The notes beneath the pieces were generated by a model that worked only from the letters and a program-made list of their open reading frames with translations, did not search any database and was not told where the DNA came from. From Escherichia sp. E4742 (GTDB lineage: Bacteria; Pseudomonadota; Gammaproteobacteria; Enterobacterales; Enterobacteriaceae): a stretch of DNA of 64,000 bases. Shown one piece after another: positions 18,406-28,572 of the stretch; position 1 is the stretch's first letter; every line of letters begins with the position of its first letter. Where the stretch lies: positions 310,001 through 374,000 of the forward strand of contig NZ_CP040443.1 of the NCBI RefSeq assembly GCF_005843885.1, written 5' to 3'. The position numbers and the translations under genes were made by a program.

Positions 18406-19383
18406 TTATTGCGCCTGCCAGAGAATGACAGCCGCCGTTACCAGCAAGTTGATCAGCGTCAGCGGCAGGCAGATTTTCCAGCCGAAGGACATTACCTGGT
18501 CATAACGCGGACGTGGTAACGACGCACGAATCAAAATGAACATCATCATAAAGAACGCGGTTTTCAGCGCGAACCAGATGAATGGCGGTAACAACGGGCC
18601 TTGCCAGCCACCGAAGAACAGCGTCACCATCAGTGCAGAGATGGTCACAATCCCGATGTATTCACCCACGAAGAACAGACCGAACTTCATACCGGAATAT
18701 TCAATGTGGTAACCATCTGCCAGTTCCTGCTCGGCTTCCGGCTGGTCAAACGGGTGACGGTGACACACCGCCACGCCCGCGATGGCAAAGGTAATAAAAC
18801 CAAAGAATTGCGGGATGACGTTCCACACATGCGCCTGGCTGTTGACGATGTCGGTCATGTTGAATGAACCGGCCTGCGCCACCACGCCCATCAGGGAAAG
18901 CCCGAGGAACACTTCGTAGCTCAGGGTCTGCGCAGAAGCACGCATCGCACCCAGCAGCGAGTATTTGTTGTTACTTGACCAGCCCGCAAACAGCACCGCG
19001 TAAACCGCCAGACCTGCCATCATCAGGAAGAACAAAATCCCGATGTTCAGGTCGGCAACCACCCAACCCGGACTGACTGGCACAATTGCAAAGGCCAGCA
19101 GCAGCGAGGTAAAGGCAATCATCGGTGCCAGGGTAAAGATGACGCGATCCGAGAATTTCGGGATCCAGTCTTCTTTAAAGAACATTTTGATCATGTCCGC
19201 GACCAGCTGGAGCGAACCGCCCCAGCCAACACGGTTAGGTCCGTAACGGTTCTGGAACAGACCCAGCAGGCGACGTTCGCCAAAGCTCATGAATGCCCCG
19301 CAGGTGACAACCACCAGCAGGATCACCACCGCTTTGAGGATGGTCAGCAGGATCTCAATCAGTTCCGGTGATAACCAACTCAT
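18406..19383 (-). CDS. nuoH: NADH:quinone oxidoreductase subunit H
   Basis: A 325-residue membrane subunit with about eight helices that joins the quinone pocket to the membrane arm. The quinone-cavity loop segments [20 protein letters not shown] (near 36-55) and [15 protein letters not shown] are recognisable, with the conserved acidic cluster in the latter. The ATG overlaps the nuoG stop by four bases. Confidence 0.97.
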
Positions 19384-22106
19384 TGTTGTGCCTCCTTGAG
19401 ATCCTCAAGATGCGCGCCAGCCAGCACCGGAGCAATGCCGGACATCCCCATCGGCAAGCCCACCTGCCCTGCCGTCAGCCCTTCGGCAATTTCAACCGGC
19501 AGCGTGACCGTGTTGCCATCGTAGCTAAAGGAGACGCGTGTCCCCGCATTCACGCCCAACTTCGCGGCATCTGCCGGGTTGAGTTTGATGTACGGCTGCG
19601 GCATACGGCTCTGGAAGACCGGAGCACGCTGTGACAATTCATCGCTGCCAAACAGGTGGTAGTACGGCGCGATACGCCATTTCCCGTCCTGCGGCTGGAA
19701 GCGTGCCGGTACGCTGGTGAAGTAATCCAGACCATTTTCGCTGGTTTCAAACAGACGCACGCCGGGATCGCCAAAGCGCAGTTTGCCGCCCACTTCGTCC
19801 TGGAATTTGTTCCACGCCTGCGGGGAGTTCCAGCCCGGCGCCCAGGCAAACGGCACTTGTGAACGGTGCGCGGTTGGCTGGTTGTTACCTTCCATCGAGA
19901 AGGTGAACATGGTGTCGATATCCTGCGGCTGACGCGGCTCATGAACGCTGATATTGGCGCGCATGGCGGTACGACCGCTGTAACGGTGCGGCTCACGGGC
20001 CAGTTTCTGCCCACGAATGCGGAATGTCGCATCCGGCGCAGCATCTTTGATACCTGCCAGTTCCGGGATTTTCGCCACAACGGCGTCAATCACGTGGTCG
20101 AGCTGCGTCCAGTCCACTTCACGGCTCAGCAAGGTGCTGTGCAACGAGTGCAGCCAGCGCCAGCTTTCCAGCATCACAGTTTTGCTGTCGTAATAGGACG
20201 GGTCGTAAACCTGGAAGAAACGTTGGGCGCGGCCTTCGTTATTAATTACCGTACCGTCGCTTTCAGCAAAGCTGGCAGCGGAAAGCACCAGATGGGCGTT
20301 TTCCATGATCGCTGTGCGTTGATGGTCAACCACCATCACCAGCGGCGCTTTAGCCAGCGCAGCATTCACGCGGGTAGCGGAAGCGTGACGATGCAGATCG
20401 TTTTCCAGCACCACCACCGCGTCGGCGCGTCCGGTTTCCAGTTCGGTTAACGCTTCTTCAAGCGAACCGCCGCCCATAATGCCCAGCCCCATGCTGTTGA
20501 CGGAACGGGCAATCATGGTAATACCGACGTCAGCGCCGCGACCTTTCAGGGCTTTCGCGACGTTAGCCGCAGCCTGAATCACCTCTAAGCTACCGGCGTT
20601 CGTCCCGGAGATAATCAACGGTTTCTTCGCACCAGCCAGTGCCTGCACGATGACGTCGATTTTGCTTTGCAGCTCAGGCTCAATACCGTCAACCGCTGGC
20701 GCGGAGTTATCCAGCGCATGGGCGATGGCAAAACCTAAACGCGCCTGATCTTCAACCGGTGCGCGGTAAGTCCACGCCGCGATATCATCCAGACGGGTGT
20801 CATCAACGTTGGTAACAAACAGCGGATGCTTCGCACGTTGGCCGATGTTAAGAATTGCCGCAATCTGCCAGTCAGCCACTTTCTGTGCTGCCGCCATTTC
20901 GCGCGCTTTACCTTTCACCGCCTGACGAACTGCCAGCGCGACGCGCGCGCCGGTCTGGGTAACGTCTTCGCCCAGCACCAGTACCGCATCATAAGATTCG
21001 ATTTCGCGCAGTGCCGGCGTATAAATGCCGCCTTCACGCAGCACTTTCAGCGCCAGTTGCAGACGTTCCTGCTCACCGTGAGCGATACCGGTATAGAAGT
21101 TTTCTTTACCCACCAGCTCACGCAGCGCAAAGTTACTTTCCACGCTGGCTCGCGGAGAACCGATGCCGATCACTTTCTTCGACTGACGCAGAATATCTGC
21201 TGCGCCCTGCATTGCCTGTTCGGCGTTGAGGGTAATGAAATCATCGCCACGACGCTGTACTGGCTGACGCGGACGATCTTTCAGGTTGACGTAGCCGTAA
21301 CCGAAACGACCACGGTCGCAGAGGAAGTAGTGGTTTACCGTACCGTTGTAACGGTTTTCGATACGACGCAGTTCGCCATAACGCTCGCCGGGGCTGATGT
21401 TACAGCCGATGGAACATTGCTGGCAGATGCTCGGCGCAAACTGCATATCCCATTTACGGTTGTAACGCTCGGAGTGCGTTTTGTCGGTAAATACGCCGGT
21501 CGGGCAAATTTCGACCAGATTACCGGAAAATTCGCTTTCCAGCGTGCCGTCTTCCGGGCGACCGAAGTATACGTTGTCGTGCGCACCGTAAACGCCCAGA
21601 TCTGTACCGTCAGCGTAATCTTTGTAGTAACGCACGCAGCGGTAGCAGGCGATGCAGCGGTTCATTTCGTGAGAGATGAATGGCCCCAAATCCTGATTAC
21701 GGTGGGTACGTTTGGTGAAACGGTAGCGACGGAAGGTATGCCCGGTCATCACGGTCATATCCTGAAGATGGCAGTTACCGCCCTCTTCACATACCGGACA
21801 GTCGTGCGGGTGGTTGGTCATCAACCACTCGACCACACTTTCACGGAACTGTTTCGCTTCTTCGTCGTCAATGGAAATAAAGGTGCCATCGGAAGCCGGT
21901 GTCATACAGGACATCACCAGGCGACCACGCGTGTCTTCCGCGTTTTGGTATTGCTTCACCGCACACTGGCGGCAAGCACCGACGCTTCCCAGCGCCGGAT
22001 GCCAGCAAAAGTAAGGAATATCAAGGCCCAGAGACAGACAAGCTTCCAGCAGGTTGTCCGCTCCGTTGACCTCGTATTCTTTGCCGTCTACATGAATTGT
22101 AGCCAT
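19380..22106 (-). CDS. nuoG: NADH:quinone oxidoreductase subunit G
   Basis: The largest peripheral-arm subunit, 908 residues, carrying the iron-sulfur chain between NuoF and NuoI. The N-terminal 2Fe-2S domain has FCWHPALGSVGACRQC. A His-ligated cluster follows (HPHDCPVCEEGGNC), then 4Fe-4S motifs CIACYRC and CQQCSIGC. The rest is a molybdopterin-oxidoreductase-like fold without cofactor. The start MATIHVDGKEYEV at 22106 matches the known protein; an ATG two codons upstream is possible. Confidence 0.97.
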   Translation of the reverse strand: MATIHVDGKEYEVNGADNLLEACLSLGLDIPYFCWHPALGSVGACRQCAVKQYQNAEDTRGRLVMSCMTPASDGTFISIDDEEAKQFRESVVEWLMTNHPHDCPVCEEGGNCHLQDMTVMTGHTFRRYRFTKRTHRNQDLGPFISHEMNRCIACYRCVRYYKDYADGTDLGVYGAHDNVYFGRPEDGTLESEFSGNLVEICPTGVFTDKTHSERYNRKWDMQFAPSICQQCSIGCNISPGERYGELRRIENRYNGTVNHYFLCDRGRFGYGYVNLKDRPRQPVQRRGDDFITLNAEQAMQGAADILRQSKKVIGIGSPRASVESNFALRELVGKENFYTGIAHGEQERLQLALKVLREGGIYTPALREIESYDAVLVLGEDVTQTGARVALAVRQAVKGKAREMAAAQKVADWQIAAILNIGQRAKHPLFVTNVDDTRLDDIAAWTYRAPVEDQARLGFAIAHALDNSAPAVDGIEPELQSKIDVIVQALAGAKKPLIISGTNAGSLEVIQAAANVAKALKGRGADVGITMIARSVNSMGLGIMGGGSLEEALTELETGRADAVVVLENDLHRHASATRVNAALAKAPLVMVVDHQRTAIMENAHLVLSAASFAESDGTVINNEGRAQRFFQVYDPSYYDSKTVMLESWRWLHSLHSTLLSREVDWTQLDHVIDAVVAKIPELAGIKDAAPDATFRIRGQKLAREPHRYSGRTAMRANISVHEPRQPQDIDTMFTFSMEGNNQPTAHRSQVPFAWAPGWNSPQAWNKFQDEVGGKLRFGDPGVRLFETSENGLDYFTSVPARFQPQDGKWRIAPYYHLFGSDELSQRAPVFQSRMPQPYIKLNPADAAKLGVNAGTRVSFSYDGNTVTLPVEIAEGLTAGQVGLPMGMSGIAPVLAGAHLEDLKEAQQ

Positions 22107-22158
22107 TAGCATGCTTCCAGTTTTCTCGGTCAGGGACCGAGCGTTAATCGAAATTCGG

Positions 22159-23496
22159 TTACCAGCGCTCTTTCAGCAGGTTCGGCTGAATCCCATTAAT
22201 CAAATGGGTATTGCTGAACGGCTGTTTGATTCCCGCCTCAAATTCTTCGCGGAAATATTTGATGGCGCTCTGTAACGGCTCCACTGCACCAGGTGCGTGG
22301 GCACAGAAAGTTTTACCCGGGCCTAAGAATCGACACAGTTGCTCAAGTGTTTCGATATCGCCCGGCTGACCTTCGCCACGCTCCAGCGCACGCAGAATTT
22401 TCACGCTCCACGGTAGACCGTCGCGGCACGGCGTACACCAGCCGCAGGACTCACGGGCGAAAAACTCTTCCAGGTTACGCACCAGCGACACCATGTTGAT
22501 CTCATGGTCAACCGCCATCGCCAGCGCCGTACCCAGACGGCTTCCCGCTTTACCGATACTTTCGAATTCCATCGGCAGGTCAAGGTGCGCTTCGGTCAGG
22601 AAGTCGGTGCCCGCGCCACCTGGCTGCCAGGCTTTGAATTTCAGGCCATCACGCATTCCACCGGCGTAATCTTCAAGGATTTCACGCGCAGTAGTACCGA
22701 ACGGCAGTTCCCACAGACCCGGATTTTTCACCCGACCGGAGAAGCCCATCAGCTTGGTGCCAGCATCTTTACTTTTCGAGATGTTCTGATACCACTCCAC
22801 GCCGTTAGCGAGGATCGCCGGAACGTTACACAGAGTTTCAACGTTGTTAACGCAGGTCGGTTTGCCCCATGCACCGGAGGTTGCCGGGAATGGCGGCTTT
22901 GAACGCGGGTTAGCACGACGCCCTTCCAGGGAGTTGATTAACGCTGTTTCTTCGCCGCAGATGTAGCGCCCTGCCCCGGTATGGACGAACAGTTCGAAAT
23001 CGAAACCTGTTCCCATAATGTTTTTGCCAAGCAGCCCTGCTTCGGTGGCTTCGGCAATGGCACGACGCAGATTCACTGCCGCTTCGATATACTCGCCACG
23101 CAGGAAGATGTAGCCACGGTAAGCTTTCAGCGCAAACGCGGAGATGAGCATACCTTCCACCAGCAGGTGCGGCAGTTGCTCCATCAGCAGGCGGTCTTTA
23201 TAGGTGCCCGGCTCCATTTCATCGGCGTTACACAGCAGGTAACGGATGTTCATGGATTCGTCTTTCGGCATCAGGCTCCACTTAAGGCCAGTCGAAAAGC
23301 CCGCGCCGCCGCGCCCTTTCAGACCAGAGTCTTTAACCTGATTAACGATTTCGTCCGGAGACAGCCCAGTCAGCGCCTTACGCGCGCCTTCGTAACCGTT
23401 TTTGCTGCGATATTCGTCCAGCCACACTGGCTGTTTGTCATCGCGCAGACGCCAGGTCAGCGGATGCGTTTCGGGAGTACGGATAATGTTTTTCAT
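22159..23496 (-). CDS. nuoF: NADH:quinone oxidoreductase subunit F
   Basis: The NADH- and FMN-binding subunit, 445 residues. The glycine-rich FMN/NADH loop is GLKGRGGAGFSTGLKW near residues 59-74. A second nucleotide segment is GAGRYICGEETALINSLEG near 174. The N3 4Fe-4S ligands lie in SCGWCTPC near 350 and the late FCAHAPG Cys. Its ATG overlaps the nuoE stop. Confidence 0.98.
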   Translation of the reverse strand: MKNIIRTPETHPLTWRLRDDKQPVWLDEYRSKNGYEGARKALTGLSPDEIVNQVKDSGLKGRGGAGFSTGLKWSLMPKDESMNIRYLLCNADEMEPGTYKDRLLMEQLPHLLVEGMLISAFALKAYRGYIFLRGEYIEAAVNLRRAIAEATEAGLLGKNIMGTGFDFELFVHTGAGRYICGEETALINSLEGRRANPRSKPPFPATSGAWGKPTCVNNVETLCNVPAILANGVEWYQNISKSKDAGTKLMGFSGRVKNPGLWELPFGTTAREILEDYAGGMRDGLKFKAWQPGGAGTDFLTEAHLDLPMEFESIGKAGSRLGTALAMAVDHEINMVSLVRNLEEFFARESCGWCTPCRDGLPWSVKILRALERGEGQPGDIETLEQLCRFLGPGKTFCAHAPGAVEPLQSAIKYFREEFEAGIKQPFSNTHLINGIQPNLLKERW

Positions 23497-23993
23497 TTAT
23501 ACCGCTCCAGCAGTTCAGGGATCGCTTCCGGGGTCAGATGCGCGTGAGTATCCTCATCGATCATCATGTTTGGCCCTTTATCACAGTTCCCCAGGCAGCA
23601 GGTTGGCAGCAGCGTAAAGCGGCCATCAAATGTCGTTTGCCCTGGTTTGATGTTCAGCTTTTTCTCGAGCGCCGCCTGAATGCCCTGGTAACCATTGATG
23701 TGACAGACCACGCTGTCGCAATAACGGATCACATGGCGGCCTACTGGCTGACGGAAGATCTGGCTGTAGAACGTTGCCACACCTTCGACGTCGCTCGCCG
23801 GAATACCCAGCACATCGGCGATCGCGTGGATCGCGCCATCCGGCACCCAGCCACGCTGCTTCTGAACGATTTTCAGCGCTTCAATGGACGCCGCACGCGG
23901 GTCTTCGTAGTGGTGCATCTCGTGCTCAATCGCTTCACGCTCTGCCGCACTCAGCTCAAAAGCCTCGGTTTGTGGTTGTTGATTCTCGTGCAT
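23493..23993 (-). CDS. nuoE: NADH:quinone oxidoreductase subunit E
   Basis: A 166-residue thioredoxin-like subunit with the 2Fe-2S cluster N1a. Ligands are Cys92 and Cys97 (YCDSVVC) and the two Cys of LPTCCLGNCD near 133-137. It pairs with NuoF to form the NADH-oxidising head. Only two bases separate it from the nuoC stop. Confidence 0.98.
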   Translation of the reverse strand: MHENQQPQTEAFELSAAEREAIEHEMHHYEDPRAASIEALKIVQKQRGWVPDGAIHAIADVLGIPASDVEGVATFYSQIFRQPVGRHVIRYCDSVVCHINGYQGIQAALEKKLNIKPGQTTFDGRFTLLPTCCLGNCDKGPNMMIDEDTHAHLTPEAIPELLERYK

Positions 23994-23995
23994 AA

Positions 23996-25798
23996 TTAGC
24001 GGTCCACATCTGACATAACAAAATCGATACTGCCCAGATAAACAATCAGGTCAGACACCAGGCTGCCGCGGATCGCCGCCGGAATTTGCTGCAAATGCGC
24101 ATAACTCGGCGTGCGGATACGAGTGCGATAACTCATGGTGCTACCGTCGCTGGTCAGGTAGTAACTGTTGATCCCTTTGGTCGCCTCAATCATCTGGAAG
24201 GATTCATTGGCAGGCATCACTGGCCCCCACGACACTTGCAGGAAGTGGGTGATCAGGGTTTCGATATGTTGCAGCGTGCGCTCTTTCGGCGGCGGCGTGG
24301 TCAGCGGGTGATCCGCTTTGAACGGGCCTTCCGGCATGTTGTTGAGGCACTGCTCAAGAATGCGCAGACTCTGGCGCAGCTCTTCCACTTTAAGCATTAC
24401 GCGGGTGTAGCAGTCAGAAACACCACCACCAACCGGGATTTCAAAGTCGAAGTTTTCATAGCCAGAATAAGGACGCGCCTTACGCACGTCGAAGTCGATC
24501 CCGGTGGCACGCAGGCCAGCACCGGTGGTGCCCCACTCCAGCGCCTCTTTCGCGCCATAAGCAGCAACGCCTTTGGAACGGCCAATCAGGATGGTGTTAC
24601 GCAGCGCGGCTTTCTCGTAAGAAGCCAGACGTTTCGGCATCCAGTCAAGGAACTCACGCAGCAGGCGATCCCAGCCTCGCGGCAGGTCATGCGCTACGCC
24701 GCCGATACGGAACCATGCCGGGTGCATACGGAAACCAGTAATCGCTTCCACCAGATCGTAAATTTTCTGACGATCGGTAAAGGCGAAGAACACGGGCGTC
24801 ATCGCGCCGACGTCCTGAATAAAGGTGGAGATGTACAGCAGGTGGCTATTAATACGGAACAGTTCGGAAAGCATTACGCGAATGACGTTAACGCGATCCG
24901 GCACGGTGATCCCGGCCAGTTTCTCTACCGCCAGTACGTAAGGCATTTCGTTAACACAGCCGCCGAGGTATTCGATACGGTCGGTATACGGAATGTAGCT
25001 GTGCCAGGACTGGCGCTCGCCCATTTTCTCCGCACCACGGTGGTGGTAGCCGATGTCTGGTACGCAGTCGACAATCTCTTCACCATCGAGTTGCAAAACG
25101 ATACGGAAAGCCCCGTGCGCCGACGGGTGGTTCGGGCCGAGGTTGAGGAACATGAAGTCCTCGTTTTCGGTGCCGCGCTTCATCCCCCACTCTTCCGGCT
25201 TGAAGGTCAGGGCTTCCATCTCCAGATCCTGTTTGGCTTTGGTCAGCTCAAACGGCGAGAATTCGGTAGCGCGCGCCGGGTAATCTTTACGCAGCGGGTG
25301 ACCTTTCCAGGTTTGCGGCATCATGATGCGGCGCAGGTTCGGGTGACCGTCGAAAGTAATGCCAAACAGATCCCAGGTTTCACGCTCATACCAGTTAGCG
25401 TTCGGGAACAGTTTGGTAAAGGTCGGTACGTGCAGGTCGTTTTCTGCCAGCGCCACCTTCAGCATGATGTCGCGGTTACGATCGATAGAAATCAGATGGT
25501 AGAAAACGGAAAAATCCGCGGCGGGTAACCCTTCGCGGTGTGTGCGCAGACGTTCGTCCATGCCGTGTAAGTCAAACAGCATGACGTAAGGTTTCGGCAG
25601 TTTCTTTAAGAAATCGCCCACTTCCAGTAATTGTTCACGCTTGATCCACACAACGGCAACCCCGGTGCGAGTCGCCTGAACAGTAAAGGCATCCGGCCCA
25701 AAACGGTTGCGCAGTTCGCCAATCACCGGATCATCAAGATGATCGCGGGTCTGCCAGGCGGGTTCTTGCGCGGTTAAGTCGGTCATATTGTTCACCAT
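23996..25798 (-). CDS. nuoC: NADH:quinone oxidoreductase fused subunit CD
   Basis: A 600-residue fusion of the 30 kDa (NuoC, about residues 1-190) and 49 kDa (NuoD, about 210-600) subunits, as in other gammaproteobacteria. NuoC has NWYERETWDLFGITFDGHP. NuoD has the quinone-site segment LNLGPNHPSAHGAFR and ends in SIDFVMSDVDR. The 600-residue start MVNNMTDL is used; MTDL at 25786 (596 residues) is an alternative. A 93-base gap separates it from nuoB. Confidence 0.97.
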   Translation of the reverse strand: MVNNMTDLTAQEPAWQTRDHLDDPVIGELRNRFGPDAFTVQATRTGVAVVWIKREQLLEVGDFLKKLPKPYVMLFDLHGMDERLRTHREGLPAADFSVFYHLISIDRNRDIMLKVALAENDLHVPTFTKLFPNANWYERETWDLFGITFDGHPNLRRIMMPQTWKGHPLRKDYPARATEFSPFELTKAKQDLEMEALTFKPEEWGMKRGTENEDFMFLNLGPNHPSAHGAFRIVLQLDGEEIVDCVPDIGYHHRGAEKMGERQSWHSYIPYTDRIEYLGGCVNEMPYVLAVEKLAGITVPDRVNVIRVMLSELFRINSHLLYISTFIQDVGAMTPVFFAFTDRQKIYDLVEAITGFRMHPAWFRIGGVAHDLPRGWDRLLREFLDWMPKRLASYEKAALRNTILIGRSKGVAAYGAKEALEWGTTGAGLRATGIDFDVRKARPYSGYENFDFEIPVGGGVSDCYTRVMLKVEELRQSLRILEQCLNNMPEGPFKADHPLTTPPPKERTLQHIETLITHFLQVSWGPVMPANESFQMIEATKGINSYYLTSDGSTMSYRTRIRTPSYAHLQQIPAAIRGSLVSDLIVYLGSIDFVMSDVDR

Positions 25799-25891
25799 TG
25801 CAAATGGTCCGTGGTGACTGTCGGCGCAGTAAGCTTCGCGAAATAGATTTAGGAATAAGCGAAGAAAAATCCCTTTGCCGACAGGCGCAAA

Positions 25892-26554
25892 TTAAATCTC
25901 GTCAGGTGTACGCAGGTTGGTTACGGCAATGCGTTCACCGCGCTTGCGTTCGCGCTCTGATTGCATATTGGCGCGATAAACGCCCTGATCGCCAACCACC
26001 CAGGAGAGCGGACGACGTTCTTTACCGATAGATTCCTGCAACAGCATCAGTGCCTGCATGTACGCTTCAGGACGCGGCGGGCAGCCCGGGATATACACAT
26101 CAACCGGGATGAATTTATCGACGCCCTGCACAACGGAATAAATATCGTACATACCGCCGGAGTTGGCACAGGCACCCATTGAGATAACCCATTTTGGTTC
26201 CAGCATCTGGTCATACAGACGCTGAATAACCGGTGCCATTTTGGTAAAGCAGGTTCCTGCCACCACCATCAGGTCAGCCTGACGCGGCGAAGCACGCAAT
26301 ACTTCTGCGCCAAAACGCGCCACGTCATGCACCGCGGTAAACGAAGTCACCATCTCAACGTAACAGCAGGAAAGACCGAAGTTATACGGCCAAATTGAGT
26401 TTTTACGACCCCAGTTAACCATGTCATTGAGCTTGCCCATAAACACGTTTTTGTTAACTTCTTGCTCGAGAGGGTCGGTTACGATCTCCTGCTTTTGCAG
26501 GGGGTAACGGTCGTTCTCACCGTTGGGATCTATGCGGGTGAGCGTATAATCCAT
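25892..26554 (-). CDS. nuoB: NADH:quinone oxidoreductase subunit B
   Basis: A 220-residue subunit carrying cluster N2, the electron donor to quinone. Ligand motifs are LSCCYVEM with tandem Cys near 63-64, MGACANSGG near 129 and [11 protein letters not shown] near 158. Length equals the E. coli protein. It starts 15 bases after nuoA. Confidence 0.98.
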
Positions 26555-26569
26555 CTTAATGCCTCGCGG

Positions 26570-27013
26570 TTAGCGTTGACGATTAGCGATACTGTTCGTT
26601 TCCGGGTTCATACGCTCGCGGCGTGAACGCGCGGGCGTCCAGTCCAGCGCGCCAATACGCACCAGATAAACCAGACCTGCCAGTAACACAAAAATAAAAA
26701 TTGCAGCTTCCACAAAGCCTACCCAGCCGCTTTCGCGGATTGAGGTTGACCATGCGAACAGATACAGCGCTTCAACGTCGAAGATAACGAAGAACATGGC
26801 CACCAGATAAAACTTGGCGGACAGGCGTAAGCGGGCGGAGCCGACCGAGTCGATACCGGATTCAAACGGAACGTTTTTCGACCTCGCGCGTGCGCGACCG
26901 CCTAAAAACCAACCGCCTACCAGCATCAGGCAACACAGGCCAATGGCAACGATAAGAAAGATAGCGAATGCCCAGTGATGAGCGATGACTTCAGTGGATG
27001 TTGACATACTCAT
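26570..27013 (-). CDS. nuoA: NADH:quinone oxidoreductase subunit A
   Basis: The first gene of the nuo operon. The 147-residue membrane protein has three helices. The conserved loop [36 protein letters not shown], read in parts, is the flexible segment next to the quinone site. The start MSMSTSTEV gives the known length. Expression in E. coli responds to ArcA, NarL, FNR and IHF; I did not assign those sites here. Confidence 0.97.
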
Positions 27014-27559
27014 TGCTTACTCATCAAAAGTAGCGCCAGATTCACTGCTCTTCACGGCAGATGGACGCCACATCGATTCATGGGGAGGAATAAAAAAAAC
27101 CTTACAACTACTGTAGTAACAATTTTATACAGTGAATTGATGTGGTCTTTTACCCCTTTCTATAACCTTTTGTCAACTTTAACAAAAGTTTCTTCACATT
27201 AATTTACATAATACCAACAACTCTTGCATTTAATGCTCTTCATCCCAGATCATTGACGACTCCAGGAAAATTAGATGTTGTTGAATCGTGTCCGTTGTGA
27301 AGCAATGGAAAAAATACGGGTCTATTTTGACAGGAATTTGTGCCGATTCCTCCCCCTAAAAGAGAGTATTTTCTTGATCTGTGACACGCTTTTGTTAATC
27401 CATAACAAAAATACAGCAACAAGTTCACGTATTTTTTAACATCATTGTAGCAGGAGATTTTTATCCGGCGATTTTTTGTTCGCGCGTATAGAGAATGGAG
27501 GTCGATTGAAAAATGAACACTTTTGTTCAATATCAGGAAAAGTCGTTATCATTTATTGT
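27014..27559 (-). promoter_or_regulatory. Long AT-rich upstream region of the nuo operon
   Basis: About 550 bases between nuoA and the lrhA terminator hold no convincing gene; the one 96-codon frame resembles nothing. Long A and T runs fit the known complex control of nuo. A TACCCCT heptamer near 27151 fits a NarL-type half site, but one heptamer is weak evidence. I could not place the promoter with confidence. Confidence 0.6.
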
Positions 27560-27599
27560 AAAAAAAAGCCACTAACGTTCAAAAAAACATCAGTGGCTT
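27560..27599 (-). terminator. lrhA terminator
   Basis: On the minus strand a 12-pair stem (27599-27588 with 27577-27566, two G-U pairs) encloses a T-rich loop and is followed by a run of T through 27560. It lies 35 bases past the lrhA stop and insulates lrhA from the nuo promoter region. Confidence 0.85.
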
Positions 27600-27633
27600 G
27601 TTTTTACAAATGTGGTTATCTGGTACCAGACAA

Positions 27634-28572
27634 TTATTCGTAATCGCCTTCAATTAACAGAGAATCATCCCCTTCATGGGCACCTATCGTGCTGAACTGC
27701 CATGGATTCTGATAACTCTCCATTGCCTGGTATATCACCTGGGCCAGTTCATTACCGCTGGACGGATCATAGCAGAGCAAATATTCGGTATCTGGCAGTG
27801 GTGGTAAACCGTCCACAGCACTCAAGACGCGCAGGTCCGGACTCATCATCTCAACCGGCCTTGCCGTTACACCCAATCCCGCTTTCACGGCAGCACGAAC
27901 CGCCGGCAACGTGGAGGCGACATAAGCCAGACGCCATGGAATATCCGCTTTATTGAGTGTTGCCAGAACCATATCGCGGAACGGACTAGGATCATCCAGC
28001 AACACGAGAGGGATCGGCTCGCCTTTTTGCAATACGTATTCCGCAGCGCAATACCAGTGCGTTGGAGAAGTTCTCAGGTTCAACGCCTTAAAGGTATCAG
28101 GGCGATTTGTGGTAACCATTAAATCCACTTCCTGGGACTTCAGCATATCTGCCATATAACCATTACGCTTAACGCGGACATCTAGCGCAAGTTTCGGATA
28201 AACCGAACTCACGCGATTAAGCAGGAAAGGTAAGATCGTATCAGCAGATTCATCTGAAGCGCCGATTGTTAACACGCCCTGAAGATTACTGAACATCAAT
28301 GATGAGCAAGCTTCATCATTAAAACGCAGGATCTTCCTGGCATAGCCAAGAAGCTGAATGCCATGTTCAGTTAACAGTTTGTTACGACCATGCCGAGCGA
28401 ACAGTTCTTTCCCAACGAGTTGTTCAAGACGTTGCATTTGCTGACTAACAGCGGACTGAGTACGACACACGGCGGCAGCTGCGGCAGCAAAAGTGTTCAG
28501 ATCGGCAACAGCAACAAATGTTCTCAGCAGATCGAGGTCGAGGTTAATTATCGGACGATTTGCACTTATCAT
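27634..28572 (-). CDS. lrhA: LrhA, LysR-family regulator of flagella and fimbriae
   Basis: A 312-residue LysR-type regulator. The N-terminal winged helix-turn-helix covers about residues 11-70 (LLRTFVAVADLNTF, RTQSAVSQQMQRLE). The remaining part is the periplasmic-binding-like effector domain. In E. coli it represses flhDC, and thereby motility, and type 1 fimbriae, and helps control RpoS. The name reflects its neighbourhood to nuo and homology to HexA/PecT. A long upstream gap fits its known multi-input control. Confidence 0.95.
   Translation of the reverse strand: MISANRPIINLDLDLLRTFVAVADLNTFAAAAAAVCRTQSAVSQQMQRLEQLVGKELFARHGRNKLLTEHGIQLLGYARKILRFNDEACSSLMFSNLQGVLTIGASDESADTILPFLLNRVSSVYPKLALDVRVKRNGYMADMLKSQEVDLMVTTNRPDTFKALNLRTSPTHWYCAAEYVLQKGEPIPLVLLDDPSPFRDMVLATLNKADIPWRLAYVASTLPAVRAAVKAGLGVTARPVEMMSPDLRVLSAVDGLPPLPDTEYLLCYDPSSGNELAQVIYQAMESYQNPWQFSTIGAHEGDDSLLIEGDYE

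Noticed and set aside
20826..22109. 427-codon frame antisense to nuoG, and similar long plus-strand frames opposite nuoN, nuoM, nuoL and nuoC
   Set aside because: All lie exactly opposite well-identified nuo genes; composition is His/Arg/Gln rich as expected from reverse reading.
27240..27530. 96-codon frame in the nuo upstream region
   Set aside because: No ribosome binding site, Cys/Asn/Tyr-rich composition typical of AT-rich spacer.
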